NCBI RefSeq assembly: GCF_030813355.1 | Contig: NZ_JAUSUD010000005.1 | Coordinates: 1 to 64,000, forward strand | Source of the DNA: Metabacillus malikii | GTDB lineage: Bacteria; Bacillota; Bacilli; Bacillales; Bacillaceae | Reading direction: 5' to 3' | DNA: 64,000 bases | Shown: positions 53,417 to 61,937 of the stretch, one piece after another | Position numbering within the stretch: the stretch's first letter is position 1 | Layout of the letters: each line of letters begins with the position of its first letter | Made by a program: the position numbers and the translations under genes | The notes under the pieces: model-generated | Databases searched by the model: none | Seen by the model: only the letters and a program-made list of their open reading frames with translations | What the model was told of the DNA's origin: nothing

Positions 53417-53971
53417 TTATTGTGTTTGGTTTCTTTTCGCTCTAATTAGGGTACTCTTTGATATTCCTGTTAAATCTTCCACTTGTTTATAGGAATTACT
53501 TTCTAGTAGCTTTAGAGCGTGTTGTATTTGCTTTTTAGTGTACTTGTTAGGTCTACCTTCCTTAAAGTCTTCACGCTGCTTAGCAATAGCCTTACCTTCT
53601 TGTGTACGCTCGACAATCATGTCTCGTTCAAACTCTGCGAAAGAACTCATTATATTAAAAATAAGCCTACCTGTAGGACTATCTTCTACTAATCCCATAT
53701 TTAATACATGAACTTTAACACCTTTTTGGAACAGCCATTTTACTGTCTCTATTGCGTCACTTGTAGAACGTGCAAATCTGTCTAATTTGGTTACAACTAA
53801 AGTGTCACCTTTCTCTAAAGTAGAAAGCAATTCTTTAAATTTAGGACGGTCAGCTTTTGTGCCTGTGAATTTTTCAGAATATATTCTTTCACAGCCCTCG
53901 TTTTCAAGTGTTTGTATTTGTAGTTGTAAATCTTGATGAACTGTACTTACTCTAGCGTATCCGTATTTCAT
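53417..53971 (-). CDS. Tn3/Pin-type serine resolvase
   Basis: A 184-residue small serine recombinase. Catalytic Ser is in [12 protein letters not shown] (about residue 9); KLDRFARST and the long E-helix ([17 protein letters not shown]) are present. A C-terminal HTH spans about 145-180 ([35 protein letters not shown]). It probably resolves or inverts DNA of the surrounding element and could maintain a plasmid form. It is the last recombinase gene before the copper cassette. Confidence 0.92.
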   Translation of the reverse strand: MKYGYARVSTVHQDLQLQIQTLENEGCERIYSEKFTGTKADRPKFKELLSTLEKGDTLVVTKLDRFARSTSDAIETVKWLFQKGVKVHVLNMGLVEDSPTGRLIFNIMSSFAEFERDMIVERTQEGKAIAKQREDFKEGRPNKYTKKQIQHALKLLESNSYKQVEDLTGISKSTLIRAKRNQTQ

Positions 53972-54382
53972 AATTGACCACCTTTTATGTATTGATTTAA
54001 GACACTAAGTTATGACACCTTGCTATATATTGATTTTACTGAATGGTGTCAATTTAGGAGTTATTTTTCACCTATTTTAAGCGATATTTTGCACTAATAA
54101 CATATAATTCTTGAGATAAGTAACTATTCAATGCATGTTATATGCTCAATAAATTTAAATGCATCATTTTCTGAAATAGCTTCACTTCCAAAAAATTCGT
54201 AATTATTAAATTAGGGTATAAATGAGGTAAAACATAAACATCATTCTTCTTTTATTGGGGTTCATATTCAAAATTTTCGTATATAAATGCTGAGAGTATG
54301 TAAACTAAAAGGGAATTTTCCTCAAACCTATAAAAAATATGAAATAAAATCACCCAAGTAATCTTCTCTTTAGATAAAGTTC
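53972..54382. other. non-coding interval between resolvase and csoR
   Basis: About 410 AT-rich bases with no supportable gene. A res site for the resolvase might be expected here, but no clear repeated half-sites were seen. Confidence 0.4.
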
Positions 54383-54411
54383 TTGAAAAATTATTTTAAT
54401 CAGCCTATTTA
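54383..54411 (+). promoter_or_regulatory. csoR promoter
   Basis: TTGAAA (54383-54388) and TATTTA (54406-54411) with a 17-base spacer; the CsoR operator begins at the -10 element, which fits repression by blocking polymerase. Confidence 0.6.
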
Positions 54412-54430
54412 CATACCATACTGGGGTATA
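54412..54430. promoter_or_regulatory. CsoR-type operator 1 (csoR)
   Basis: CATACCATACTGGGGTATAG-like pseudo-palindrome (ATACC...GGGGTAT), matching the G/C-tract plus AT arms of Bacillus CsoR sites. It lies between the csoR -10 and its ribosome site, suggesting autoregulation. Confidence 0.75.
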
Positions 54431-54462
54431 GTAATATGAAATCGAGTTAGGAGGTTAAGTAC

Positions 54463-54795
54463 ATGGAGAATAATGTGAAAGAAGTAGCTTGCCACTCAGA
54501 GAATGTTACTTCTTGTCGAAAAAGCCATCATCCTGAACGTGTAAAAAAAGATTTAACCACACGATTAAATCGAGTAGAAGGTCAAATCAGAGGAATCAAA
54601 GGAATGATAGATAATGATGTTTACTGTGATGACATTATCACACAACTTTCTGCTACACAATCTGCTTTAAATAGTGTAGCCAAAATCCTTTTGGAAGGCC
54701 ATATAAAAGGTTGTGTTGTAGATCGTATTTCAGAAGGTGACGATGAGGTTTTAGACGAATTAGTTGTGACGATTCAAAGGTTAATGAAAAAATAA
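54463..54795 (+). CDS. csoR: copper-sensing repressor CsoR
   Basis: A 110-residue DUF156/CsoR repressor that leaves DNA when it binds Cu(I). The Cu ligand set Cys-His-Cys is visible: VYCDD (Cys about 66), then GHIKGC with His and Cys four residues apart. The N-terminal extension (to about residue 25) carries extra Cys and His (CHSENVTSCRKSHH) that might assist metal binding. AGGAGG lies upstream of the ATG. It heads csoR-copZ-copA. Confidence 0.93.
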   Translation: MENNVKEVACHSENVTSCRKSHHPERVKKDLTTRLNRVEGQIRGIKGMIDNDVYCDDIITQLSATQSALNSVAKILLEGHIKGCVVDRISEGDDEVLDELVVTIQRLMKK

Positions 54796-54832
54796 AAAAC
54801 TTTTAAACAGAAATTAAATTTTTTTAATTTTT

Positions 54833-54851
54833 TATACCCCTATAGAGTACC
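54833..54851. promoter_or_regulatory. CsoR-type operator 2 (copZ)
   Basis: ATACCCCTATAGAGTACCT, with the same ATACCCC half-site as operators 1 and 3 and an imperfect second half, 31 bases before the copZ ATG. Confidence 0.65.
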
Positions 54852-54881
54852 TTGTAACATCAATTTAAAGGAGAGAAAAGT

Positions 54882-55088
54882 ATGCAAAATATAACATTAA
54901 ACGTAAAAGGAATGTCATGTGGGCATTGTGTAAATTCAATCGAAGGAAGTGTTGGTCAATTAGACGGTGTTAATCAAGTAACAGTAAAATTAGCAGATGC
55001 TCAAGTTGAAGTATTATTTAATGAGTCTCAAGTAACTCTAGATAAAATTAAAGAAAAGATTGAAGAACAAGGATATGAGGTAGAATAA
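54882..55088 (+). CDS. copZ: copper chaperone CopZ
   Basis: A 68-residue heavy-metal-associated domain protein. The Cu(I) site is GMSCGHC near residues 10-16. It carries Cu(I) to CopA. AAAGGAGAG precedes the ATG. A small hairpin follows (55088-55108), and copA has its own operator, so expression of the two can be partly independent. Confidence 0.94.
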   Translation: MQNITLNVKGMSCGHCVNSIEGSVGQLDGVNQVTVKLADAQVEVLFNESQVTLDKIKEKIEEQGYEVE

Positions 55089-55109
55089 GAGTGCTTTCAT
55101 AGCACTCTC
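55088..55109 (+). terminator. short hairpin between copZ and copA
   Basis: AGAGTGCT and AGCACTCT pair across a five-base loop, overlapping the copZ stop. Only a weak T-rich tail (CTCATTTT) follows; it may attenuate rather than end transcription. Confidence 0.5.
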
Positions 55110-55124
55110 TCATTTTAAATTCAA

Positions 55125-55143
55125 TATACCCCATAAGGGTATA
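55125..55143. promoter_or_regulatory. CsoR-type operator 3 (copA)
   Basis: TATACCCCATAAGGGTATA is nearly perfectly palindromic and is the best of the three CsoR boxes. It ends five bases before the GTG at 55148 and overlaps the copA ribosome site region, so it could block initiation directly upstream of copA. Confidence 0.8.
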
Positions 55144-55159
55144 AGGAGTGTGGGATTTC

Positions 55160-57577
55160 ATGAGTACAGAAGTAAAAGAAGCGAATATTCAAATTACAGG
55201 AATGACTTGTGCAGCATGTGCAACACGTATTGAAAAAGGATTAAATAAGATGGAAGGTGTTAAGAAGGCAGCAGTTAACTTAGCACTTGAAAAGTCATCT
55301 ATAAAATATGATCCATCTAAACTAAGCGAAAGTGATTTTGAAAAGAAAATAGAAGCACTTGGATATGGTGTTGTTAAACAAAAGGCAGAATTTGATATAA
55401 CCGGAATGACTTGTGCAGCATGTGCAACACGTATCGAAAAAGGGTTAAATAAAATGGAAGGTGTTGCTAATGCAAACGTTAATTTGGCACTAGAAAAAGC
55501 AACCATCGAATTCAATCCATCAGAAATAACGATCGCTGACATTATTGCGAAGGTAGAGAAACTCGGTTATGGGGCACACCAGAAACAACAGAATGAAGAA
55601 ACGGTAGACTATCGTGAAAAAGCAATTAAAAATCAGAAACGAAAATTCATTATATCAGCAATTTTATCATTACCATTATTATGGACTATGGTAGGACATT
55701 TTACATTTACATCATTTCTATATGTACCAGATTTCTTAATGAATCCCTGGATACAAATGATATTGGCAACACCAGTACAATTTATTATTGGGAAACAGTT
55801 TTATGTTGGTGCTTATAAAGCACTTCGTAATGGAAGTGCAAATATGGACGTTCTCGTTGTCATGGGTACATCAGCAGCATATTTTTATAGTGTCTATCAA
55901 GCAATTGTTACAACTGGATCTCATCATGGACCAGAACTATATTTTGAAACAAGTGCGGTACTTATCACATTAATTCTCTTAGGGAAATTATTTGAAGCAA
56001 AAGCAAAAGGGCGTTCTTCTGAAGCGATCAAAAAATTAATGGGGCTTCAAGCAAAAACAGCGATTGTTTTACGTGAAGGTGTTGAAAAGGAAATACCGTT
56101 AGAGGAAGTAGTAATTGGTGACTTCATATTAGTGAAACCAGGTCAAAAAATTCCAGTTGATGGTGAAGTTGTAGAAGGAACTACAGCAGTTGATGAATCC
56201 ATGTTAACAGGAGAAAGTTTACCAGTGGATAAAAAAGCTGGTGATGTATTATATGGCTCAACGATTAATAAAAATGGGTTCATCAAAATGACAGCAACAA
56301 AAGTTGGGCGTGATACAGCATTAGCGCAAATCATTAAAGTAGTAGAAGATGCACAAGGATCGAAGGCACCAATCCAACGTTTGGCTGATCAAATTTCCGG
56401 TGTGTTTGTACCAATCGTAGTGGGAATTGCCCTTATCACTTTCTTAGTATGGATAATATTGGTAAAACCAGGCGATTTTACATCAGCACTTGAAGTATTA
56501 ATTGCAGTACTTGTTATTGCTTGTCCTTGTGCACTTGGATTAGCAACACCAACTTCCATTATGGCTGGTTCGGGTCGTGCAGCAGAATTTGGTATTTTAT
56601 TCAAAGGTGGAGAGCATTTAGAGCAAACACAAAATATTGACACAGTAGTAGTTGATAAAACTGGTACGGTAACTCATGGTAAACCTGTTTTAACAGATGT
56701 TCTAGTCGCGCAGGGGCAAGATGAGGAGAAATTTTTGTCACTGATTGGTGCAGCTGAAAAACAATCTGAGCATCCACTAGCAGAAGCAATTGTTCAAGGA
56801 ATTGAAGATAAAGGTATTGAGCTTGGTAATATTCAATTCTTCGAAGCAATTCCTGGTTATGGTGTTATTGCAACAGTATCAGGTCAAGGTATTGTCATTG
56901 GGACTCGAAAACTAATGCAACAATATAATATAGATATTACACCGGTTCTTTCAACGATGGAAAAACTCGAAGAAAATGGGAAGACAGCAATGTTAGCTGG
57001 TATAAATGGACAATACGCAGGTTTAGTGGCCGTAGCCGATACTATAAAAGATACATCTAAAGAAGCTGTACGTCGTTTAAAAGAAATGGGCATCACAGTC
57101 ATCATGATGACAGGTGACAATAAGCGAACAGCACAAGCAATTGGTAAAGAAGTAGGCGTTGACGAAGTGATTGCTGAAGTTCTTCCTGAAGGTAAAGCTA
57201 AAGAAGTTACTAAGTTACAACAACAGGGCAAAAAGGTGGCAATGGTCGGAGATGGTATTAATGATGCACCAGCACTTGCTACAGCTAATATTGGAATGGC
57301 AATTGGCACATGCACAGATGTTGCCATGGAGGCTGCAGATATAACACTAATTCGAGGGAATTTAAACAGTATTGCTGATGCAATCTTAATGAGTCGTAAA
57401 ACAATGCGTAATATTAAACAAAATTTATTTTGGGCATTTGCTTACAATACTTTAGGCATACCAATTGCAGCAATTGGATTACTTGCGCCATGGTTAGCAG
57501 GTGCAGCTATGGCATTTAGTTCTGTGTCGGTTGTGTTAAATGCTTTGCGTTTACAAAGGGTAAAATTCAAAAATTGA
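55160..57577 (+). CDS. copA: Cu(I)-exporting P-type ATPase CopA
   Basis: A P1B-ATPase of 805 residues. Two N-terminal metal domains, each with GMTCAAC (near residues 15 and 80); eight membrane helices; the phosphatase loop TGES; the translocation motif CPC in IACPCALG; DKTGT with the phosphorylated Asp; SEHPLA; and GDGINDAPAL. It pumps Cu(I) out of the cytoplasm. ATG 55160 chosen because AAGGAGTG lies nine bases upstream; the frame opens at GTG 55148. Confidence 0.96.
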   Translation: MSTEVKEANIQITGMTCAACATRIEKGLNKMEGVKKAAVNLALEKSSIKYDPSKLSESDFEKKIEALGYGVVKQKAEFDITGMTCAACATRIEKGLNKMEGVANANVNLALEKATIEFNPSEITIADIIAKVEKLGYGAHQKQQNEETVDYREKAIKNQKRKFIISAILSLPLLWTMVGHFTFTSFLYVPDFLMNPWIQMILATPVQFIIGKQFYVGAYKALRNGSANMDVLVVMGTSAAYFYSVYQAIVTTGSHHGPELYFETSAVLITLILLGKLFEAKAKGRSSEAIKKLMGLQAKTAIVLREGVEKEIPLEEVVIGDFILVKPGQKIPVDGEVVEGTTAVDESMLTGESLPVDKKAGDVLYGSTINKNGFIKMTATKVGRDTALAQIIKVVEDAQGSKAPIQRLADQISGVFVPIVVGIALITFLVWIILVKPGDFTSALEVLIAVLVIACPCALGLATPTSIMAGSGRAAEFGILFKGGEHLEQTQNIDTVVVDKTGTVTHGKPVLTDVLVAQGQDEEKFLSLIGAAEKQSEHPLAEAIVQGIEDKGIELGNIQFFEAIPGYGVIATVSGQGIVIGTRKLMQQYNIDITPVLSTMEKLEENGKTAMLAGINGQYAGLVAVADTIKDTSKEAVRRLKEMGITVIMMTGDNKRTAQAIGKEVGVDEVIAEVLPEGKAKEVTKLQQQGKKVAMVGDGINDAPALATANIGMAIGTCTDVAMEAADITLIRGNLNSIADAILMSRKTMRNIKQNLFWAFAYNTLGIPIAAIGLLAPWLAGAAMAFSSVSVVLNALRLQRVKFKN

Positions 57578-57585
57578 ATTAATTC

Positions 57586-57625
57586 ACTATAGAGTAAACT
57601 CAGACTACCTTGTTTACTCTATAGT
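57586..57625. repeat. 14-bp perfect inverted repeat after copA
   Basis: ACTATAGAGTAAAC (57586-57599) is repeated inverted at 57612-57625. No T run follows, so it could be a processing hairpin or an operator for the next gene. TATAGAGTA also resembles part of CsoR operator 2. Confidence 0.7.
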
Positions 57626-57676
57626 ATTCATAACAAAAAAATGAATACTGGTTTTTTAAAAGGAAGTGAAATTGGT

Positions 57677-58312
57677 ATGAATCAAGAAGAAAAAAAGGTT
57701 AAATTAGCTGTAAACAGTGGAATCTCTTTCGGTGCAAAATTAAATGCAAAACAGCTGACTGTAATTGCTGAGTACATGAATGATAGTGATGAACTAGAGT
57801 TGACAACTTTCCAACAACTTTATATCGATGTACTTGAAAGTAATATGGAGAAGGTTGAAGAAAAATTTAAGGAAGTAGGTTTACTCTGTTACCCAGTAGG
57901 GAACCTTGTAAAAAGTTTAAGAACTTGCAATTTTTGTAAAGGTGAAAAAGAAGAAGGTATGCCCGTTGCAATTGAGCTTAATAAAAGAATAGCAGGAAAA
58001 TCGGTTCCTTTTACACTTCGTCCAGCCTACACAGGCTGTCCAATAGGATGTGGTGAACCTCTAGTAAATGATATCGGTGTAATGAAAGTAAGGGACGGAT
58101 ATGATTTATATATTGGAGGAAAAGCTAAAGGGAAAGATGCTAAACTAGGTACTTTATTATTAGAGCAGCTAACTCCAGAACAACTATATGAGGTTGTTGA
58201 AAAAATAATAAATATCTATACTGACCAAGGTAAGAAGAAAGAAACCTTTTTTAAATTTATTAATCGATACGGTTTAGAAAACCTTAAAAACCAATTACCT
58301 ATAACACTTTAA
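57677..58312 (+). CDS. single-repeat sirohaem/[4Fe-4S] reductase-like protein
   Basis: A 211-residue protein like one half of nitrite/sulfite reductase: a ferredoxin-like half domain (about 5-80, with LAVNSGISFGAKLNAKQLTVIAEYM), then an Fe-S/sirohaem region with RTCNFCKG and TGCPIGCGEP. The second pair is the usual C-x3-C; the first is C-x2-C rather than C-x5-C, so the cluster may differ. Conserved Arg (FTLRPA) is present. Substrate unknown. ATG 57677 follows AAAGGAAGTG. It follows copA by about 100 bases. Confidence 0.75.
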   Translation: MNQEEKKVKLAVNSGISFGAKLNAKQLTVIAEYMNDSDELELTTFQQLYIDVLESNMEKVEEKFKEVGLLCYPVGNLVKSLRTCNFCKGEKEEGMPVAIELNKRIAGKSVPFTLRPAYTGCPIGCGEPLVNDIGVMKVRDGYDLYIGGKAKGKDAKLGTLLLEQLTPEQLYEVVEKIINIYTDQGKKKETFFKFINRYGLENLKNQLPITL

Positions 58313-58342
58313 TAGTATGGTAGAAAACACTAAGAAAACAAT

Positions 58343-58370
58343 AGCGTTAATCAATCTAGATTAACGCTTT
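58343..58370. terminator. terminator between reductase-like and AbrB-like genes
   Basis: AGCGTTAAT and ATTAACGCT form a nine-bp perfect stem with an eight-base loop followed by TT; serves the plus-strand gene, and possibly the converging minus-strand gene. Confidence 0.7.
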
Positions 58371-58411
58371 ACCTCTATACACAATGAAAGATTTAGTTAG
58401 ATCAGATGTTT

Positions 58412-58702
58412 TTAAGCCATTTTTGGACTAAGAATTAACTTATATTCATTCTCTTGAACACTGACATTAAATACTACTGATGATTTGATATTTGTCATTT
58501 TTCTTATTTCATTTGGAATATGAAGAGTCCCGTTACTACTAAGTATACATTGATTTTCTGTCAAACACCCTTCTTTAGACAGTATAATGTCTTGATTCTC
58601 CCTATATATAAATAAATTATCACCTGGTACGAGCTTCATTTTATTTCTGATAAAATTGGGGAGATAGATCTGTCCAGATTTATTAAGTCTTAACTGGTTC
58701 AA
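58412..58702 (-). CDS. tandem SpoVT/AbrB-like DNA-binding protein
   Basis: About 96 residues made of two swapped-hairpin AbrB domains in one chain: LRLNKSGQIYLPNFIRNKMKLVPGD (first) and CILSSNGTLHIPNEIRKMTN (second). AbrB proteins normally have one such domain and dimerise; the duplication could let one chain form the DNA-binding unit. The start is probably a TTG at 58702 with GAGGTG six bases away; a GTG at 58711 overlaps the ribosome site. Divergent from the kinase gene. Confidence 0.7.
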   Translation of the reverse strand: MNQLRLNKSGQIYLPNFIRNKMKLVPGDNLFIYRENQDIILSKEGCLTENQCILSSNGTLHIPNEIRKMTNIKSSVVFNVSVQENEYKLILSPKMA

Positions 58703-58872
58703 TTTTATCACCTCTATATTCTTTTTTTAAAGGTAATAAAAATTTGTGAAGAAAGTTTGCATTTTATAGAAATGGTAAACTTTCACTTCAAAGTATATAT
58801 ATTTTTGAATATCTTCTTAATATAATTTCTCTATAATATGGATATTTCACATTTTAAATAAAGGTGTAGATT

Positions 58873-60270
58873 ATGAAAATTTCAATTAAACTTGGTCTTT
58901 GGTTTTTTATTTGCATATTTATAATAGAAGCTGTTTCTATGTTTTATTTACATCAAAATGTTGTTCATACTCTTGTTAATGAAGAATTGACTTCACTAAA
59001 ATCAAGGGGAAATAGCCATAGGGATGTTTTGGAAAACTCATTTGACAAAGACACATTACATCATATTCAATTAATGGAATCTCAAACAGATACTGAAGTT
59101 GTGATTACAGATAAGTCAGGGAAGATCTTAGCAAAGTCTAAGGTCGTTGATAAGAGTATGGAAAGAATTATAGAGAAAAGGGTTAACTATAATGAAATAC
59201 CAAAGAATGGGGTTATTATCCAGTCAGATTGGGAAATTGAAGAATATATTTCAACGGTTTCTCCCTATCAAAGTAAAGAAAATAAAATCGGCTATGTTTA
59301 TATGTTTAAAAGTAACGAGAATATCCAAAAGTTTATTTCTAATTTGAATGAACACTTTATCTTGGCTTCAATTCTAATATTATTTTTCATGTTAATTACA
59401 ACCATATTTCTTTCTAGAGCACTTACTAAACCATTAGTTTCTATGAAAAATGCGACAAGAAAGATAAGTAAGGGAGATTTTTCTGTTTCTCTACCTATTT
59501 CATCAAATGATGAATTGGGAGAATTATCAAATTCTATACGAAAATTAGCTAATGATTTAAATTATCTAACAAAGGAGAGAAATGAGTTCTTAGCAAGTAT
59601 TTCACATGAACTTCGAACTCCTTTGACTTACATAAAAGGTTATGCTGATTTAGGTAAAAAAAATAATCTTGCTGAAAAAGATAGAATAAACTACTTAAGT
59701 ATTATTTATGAAGAAGCAGATCACGTTAATAAATTGTTAGAGGAATTATTTGAACTAGCGAAAATGGACGAAAATAATTTTTCCATAAAAAAAGAAAAAA
59801 TAAAAATATGTGAATTTATGAAATCAATCATCAGAAAAATAGAGCCTGTATATAAAAGTAAAGGTGTGCAATTGGATTTTATTTGTAATGAAGATGCTTA
59901 TGTTGAAATTGATCCCATTCGTTTTGAACAAGTCTGTTTTAATTTATTGGATAATTCGTTAAAATACTCCGATATACATTCAACAACTACTATTGAAGTT
60001 AAAAAAAGAGGTAATAAAATTATCATTTTAATTAGAGACCAAGGGATAGGAATTCCTTCTGAGGATTTACCCTATATATTTGACCGTTTATATAGGGTTG
60101 ATAAATCTAGATCAAGATTAACAGGTGGTTTTGGTCTTGGTTTATCTATTGTAAAAGAGATTGTTAATGCACATGGGGGAACAATTTCAGTAGATAGTAA
60201 AAAAAATGAAGGAACATGCTTTAAGATTACACTTGAGGAGAAGAAATATGAAGAATGTCTTATTAATTGA
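58873..60270 (+). CDS. sensor histidine kinase
   Basis: A 465-residue membrane kinase. Two helices (about 8-25 and 160-182) border an extracytoplasmic sensor of about 135 residues; then HAMP, the HisKA box SHELRTPLTYIKGYADLG (His near 245), and the ATPase with N box (NLLDNSLKY), G1 (DQGIGI) and G2 (GGFGLGLSIV). The sensor has no Cys- or Met-rich metal motif. It lies before its regulator and overlaps it by 23 bases. Confidence 0.92.
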   Translation: MKISIKLGLWFFICIFIIEAVSMFYLHQNVVHTLVNEELTSLKSRGNSHRDVLENSFDKDTLHHIQLMESQTDTEVVITDKSGKILAKSKVVDKSMERIIEKRVNYNEIPKNGVIIQSDWEIEEYISTVSPYQSKENKIGYVYMFKSNENIQKFISNLNEHFILASILILFFMLITTIFLSRALTKPLVSMKNATRKISKGDFSVSLPISSNDELGELSNSIRKLANDLNYLTKERNEFLASISHELRTPLTYIKGYADLGKKNNLAEKDRINYLSIIYEEADHVNKLLEELFELAKMDENNFSIKKEKIKICEFMKSIIRKIEPVYKSKGVQLDFICNEDAYVEIDPIRFEQVCFNLLDNSLKYSDIHSTTTIEVKKRGNKIIILIRDQGIGIPSEDLPYIFDRLYRVDKSRSRLTGGFGLGLSIVKEIVNAHGGTISVDSKKNEGTCFKITLEEKKYEECLIN

Positions 60271-60934
60271 TGATGAACAAAGGATGTTAGAGCTTCTGTA
60301 TTTATATATAACACCGTATGGCTATAATTGTTTTAAAGCCAAATCAGGTGAAGAAGGATTGGAATTATTAAGGAACGAAAAAGTAGATATTGTTATCTTA
60401 GATGTAATGATGCCTGATATGGATGGTTGGACAACCTGTGAAAAAATAAGAGGAATTTCTGATGTCCCAATAATAATGTTAACTGCAAGAAGTGATAAAC
60501 AAGATGTAGTAAAAGGATTAAAAAAAGGTGCTGATGATTACTTATCTAAACCATTTAATGAACAAGAATTGTTAGCTAGAATTGAAGCAGTAATAAGAAG
60601 AACAAGTGGAAAATTAAAAACAGGTGAGTATTTGCAATTTGAGGGATTAGTTATGAACAAGTCAACCTTTCAGATAACTTATCAGAATAAGGAAATTCTA
60701 TTTACACCAAAGGAATTTGATTTGTTAAGTCTATTTTTGAAACACCAAAATAAAGTCTTTTCAAGAGAACATTTACTTTCTATTCTATGGGGATTAAGGT
60801 CAGAAACTGAAGATAGAACTATTGATTCTCATATAAGAAATATTAGAGAAAAATTACGTTCAGCAAACTTCCCTGTTGAAAAGTATTTAAAAACAGTTTG
60901 GGGAATCGGATATAAATGGGTCTCTAAAACTTAA
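60248..60934 (+). CDS. OmpR/PhoB-family response regulator
   Basis: A 228-residue regulator. Receiver domain with LLIDDEQRM, phospho-Asp in VILDVMMPDMDG (near residue 51) and the Lys in YLSKPF; C-terminal winged helix (FTPKEFDLLSLFLKH through TVWGIGYKW). ATG 60248 follows GAGGAG inside the kinase gene; the frame opens at 60206. A kinase-first order is less common than regulator-first. Ends against ydhK at a shared terminator. Confidence 0.93.
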   Translation: MKNVLLIDDEQRMLELLYLYITPYGYNCFKAKSGEEGLELLRNEKVDIVILDVMMPDMDGWTTCEKIRGISDVPIIMLTARSDKQDVVKGLKKGADDYLSKPFNEQELLARIEAVIRRTSGKLKTGEYLQFEGLVMNKSTFQITYQNKEILFTPKEFDLLSLFLKHQNKVFSREHLLSILWGLRSETEDRTIDSHIRNIREKLRSANFPVEKYLKTVWGIGYKWVSKT

Positions 60935-60970
60935 TGTTGAAAATGAAAGATAAAGGCTAAACTTATACTT

Positions 60971-61012
60971 AACAAAAAGAACTTGGATAATTACCCAAGT
61001 TCTTTTTGTTTT
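60971..61012. terminator. bidirectional terminator, regulator / YdhK gene
   Basis: AACAAAAAGAACTTGG and its exact complement (60995-61010) form a 16-bp stem with an eight-base loop, with A and T tracts at both ends. Confidence 0.93.
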
Positions 61013-61049
61013 AGTTAATATCGTAGTATTTGTATTATTAAATAGTTCT

Positions 61050-61646
61050 CTATTTGATAGGAGAGAGTTCACTGCCTGTTACCCACTTGTGATTTTTCAC
61101 TTCTTCTCCACCATTAGTTGGAGTATAGTCAACCATATATACAGTCGTTATATCTCCAGAATTAATTTCTGCAGTTGCACCTTTCATACCTTTCATATGG
61201 TCGGCATTTAGTATAACTTCAGTTCCTGGTTCGTATACTTCCTCCCCAGCATCTTTGATCTCCTCATGAATCACCCATTTATGGTTTTCAACTCTATCTC
61301 CACCTGTTGTTGGTGTATAGGAAACAACATATGCTGTAGTATCATAAGCTCCAACTATTGTTGCTTCAGCACCTTTCATACCTTCCATATGATCAGTTTC
61401 TAATATAGCTTTACTTCCAACTTTATAGGTTGGGTTTTCAGCCACTTGCAAGCCCTCAGGCACTTCACCTGAGCTGGAATGATTCATTTCAGAATGATCC
61501 ATTTCAGAATGATCCATTGATGTTTCTTCTTTTTTAGAATCTGAATTCACTTCATTTTTTTCACCTTCTGTACTATTATTGGCACATGCTGACATGGTAA
61601 GTGCTAATAATAGAGACACAAATAAGATTACAAATCGTTTACTCAT
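61050..61646 (-). CDS. ydhK: YdhK-family (DUF1541) lipoprotein
   Basis: A 198-residue secreted lipoprotein. The signal ends in MSAC (Cys about 21). A linker with the repeated MDHSEMDHSEMNHS follows, which could bind copper or another soft metal, then two DUF1541 repeats (GSKAILETDHMEGMKGAEATI and GTEVILNADHMKGMKGATAEI), each ending NHKWV. AGGAGG precedes the ATG. Members are often found in copper/heavy-metal resistance clusters, as here. It may buffer extracellular metal. Confidence 0.9.
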   Translation of the reverse strand: MSKRFVILFVSLLLALTMSACANNSTEGEKNEVNSDSKKEETSMDHSEMDHSEMNHSSSGEVPEGLQVAENPTYKVGSKAILETDHMEGMKGAEATIVGAYDTTAYVVSYTPTTGGDRVENHKWVIHEEIKDAGEEVYEPGTEVILNADHMKGMKGATAEINSGDITTVYMVDYTPTNGGEEVKNHKWVTGSELSPIK

Positions 61647-61937
61647 GATTTTCCTCCTGATTTTTCGTTAATGATAAATTTCGGGTGATTATATCCATAA
61701 TCACTCAGTATAGAGAACATCTTACAAGATGCTATAAAAAGATTATCAAATGTTTTTGCAGAAAATATGCATTTTCATCTTTTTATAAAAATCAGAAATT
61801 TACTTGTAGCTTCATTAAATACTTTAAAAATATATTAGTCAGAAATAAAACAACAAGTAGTTTTACTTTACTACTTGTTGTTAGTTATTACCTATTAAGT
61901 ATTTTTAAAACAATATTAATTAAGTCTTTATTATAAA
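61647..61937. other. non-coding interval between ydhK and SpoIIP-like gene
   Basis: AT-rich; a short dyad CAACAAGTAG...CTACTTGTTG near 61850-61880 looks like a weak terminator for the minus-strand gene at 61938. The 83-codon plus-strand frame here is not convincing. Confidence 0.4.

Noticed and set aside
61685-61936. 83-codon plus-strand frame between ydhK and the SpoIIP-like gene
   Set aside because: No ribosome site, low-complexity hydrophobic/Phe-rich product, and it runs over a likely terminator dyad.
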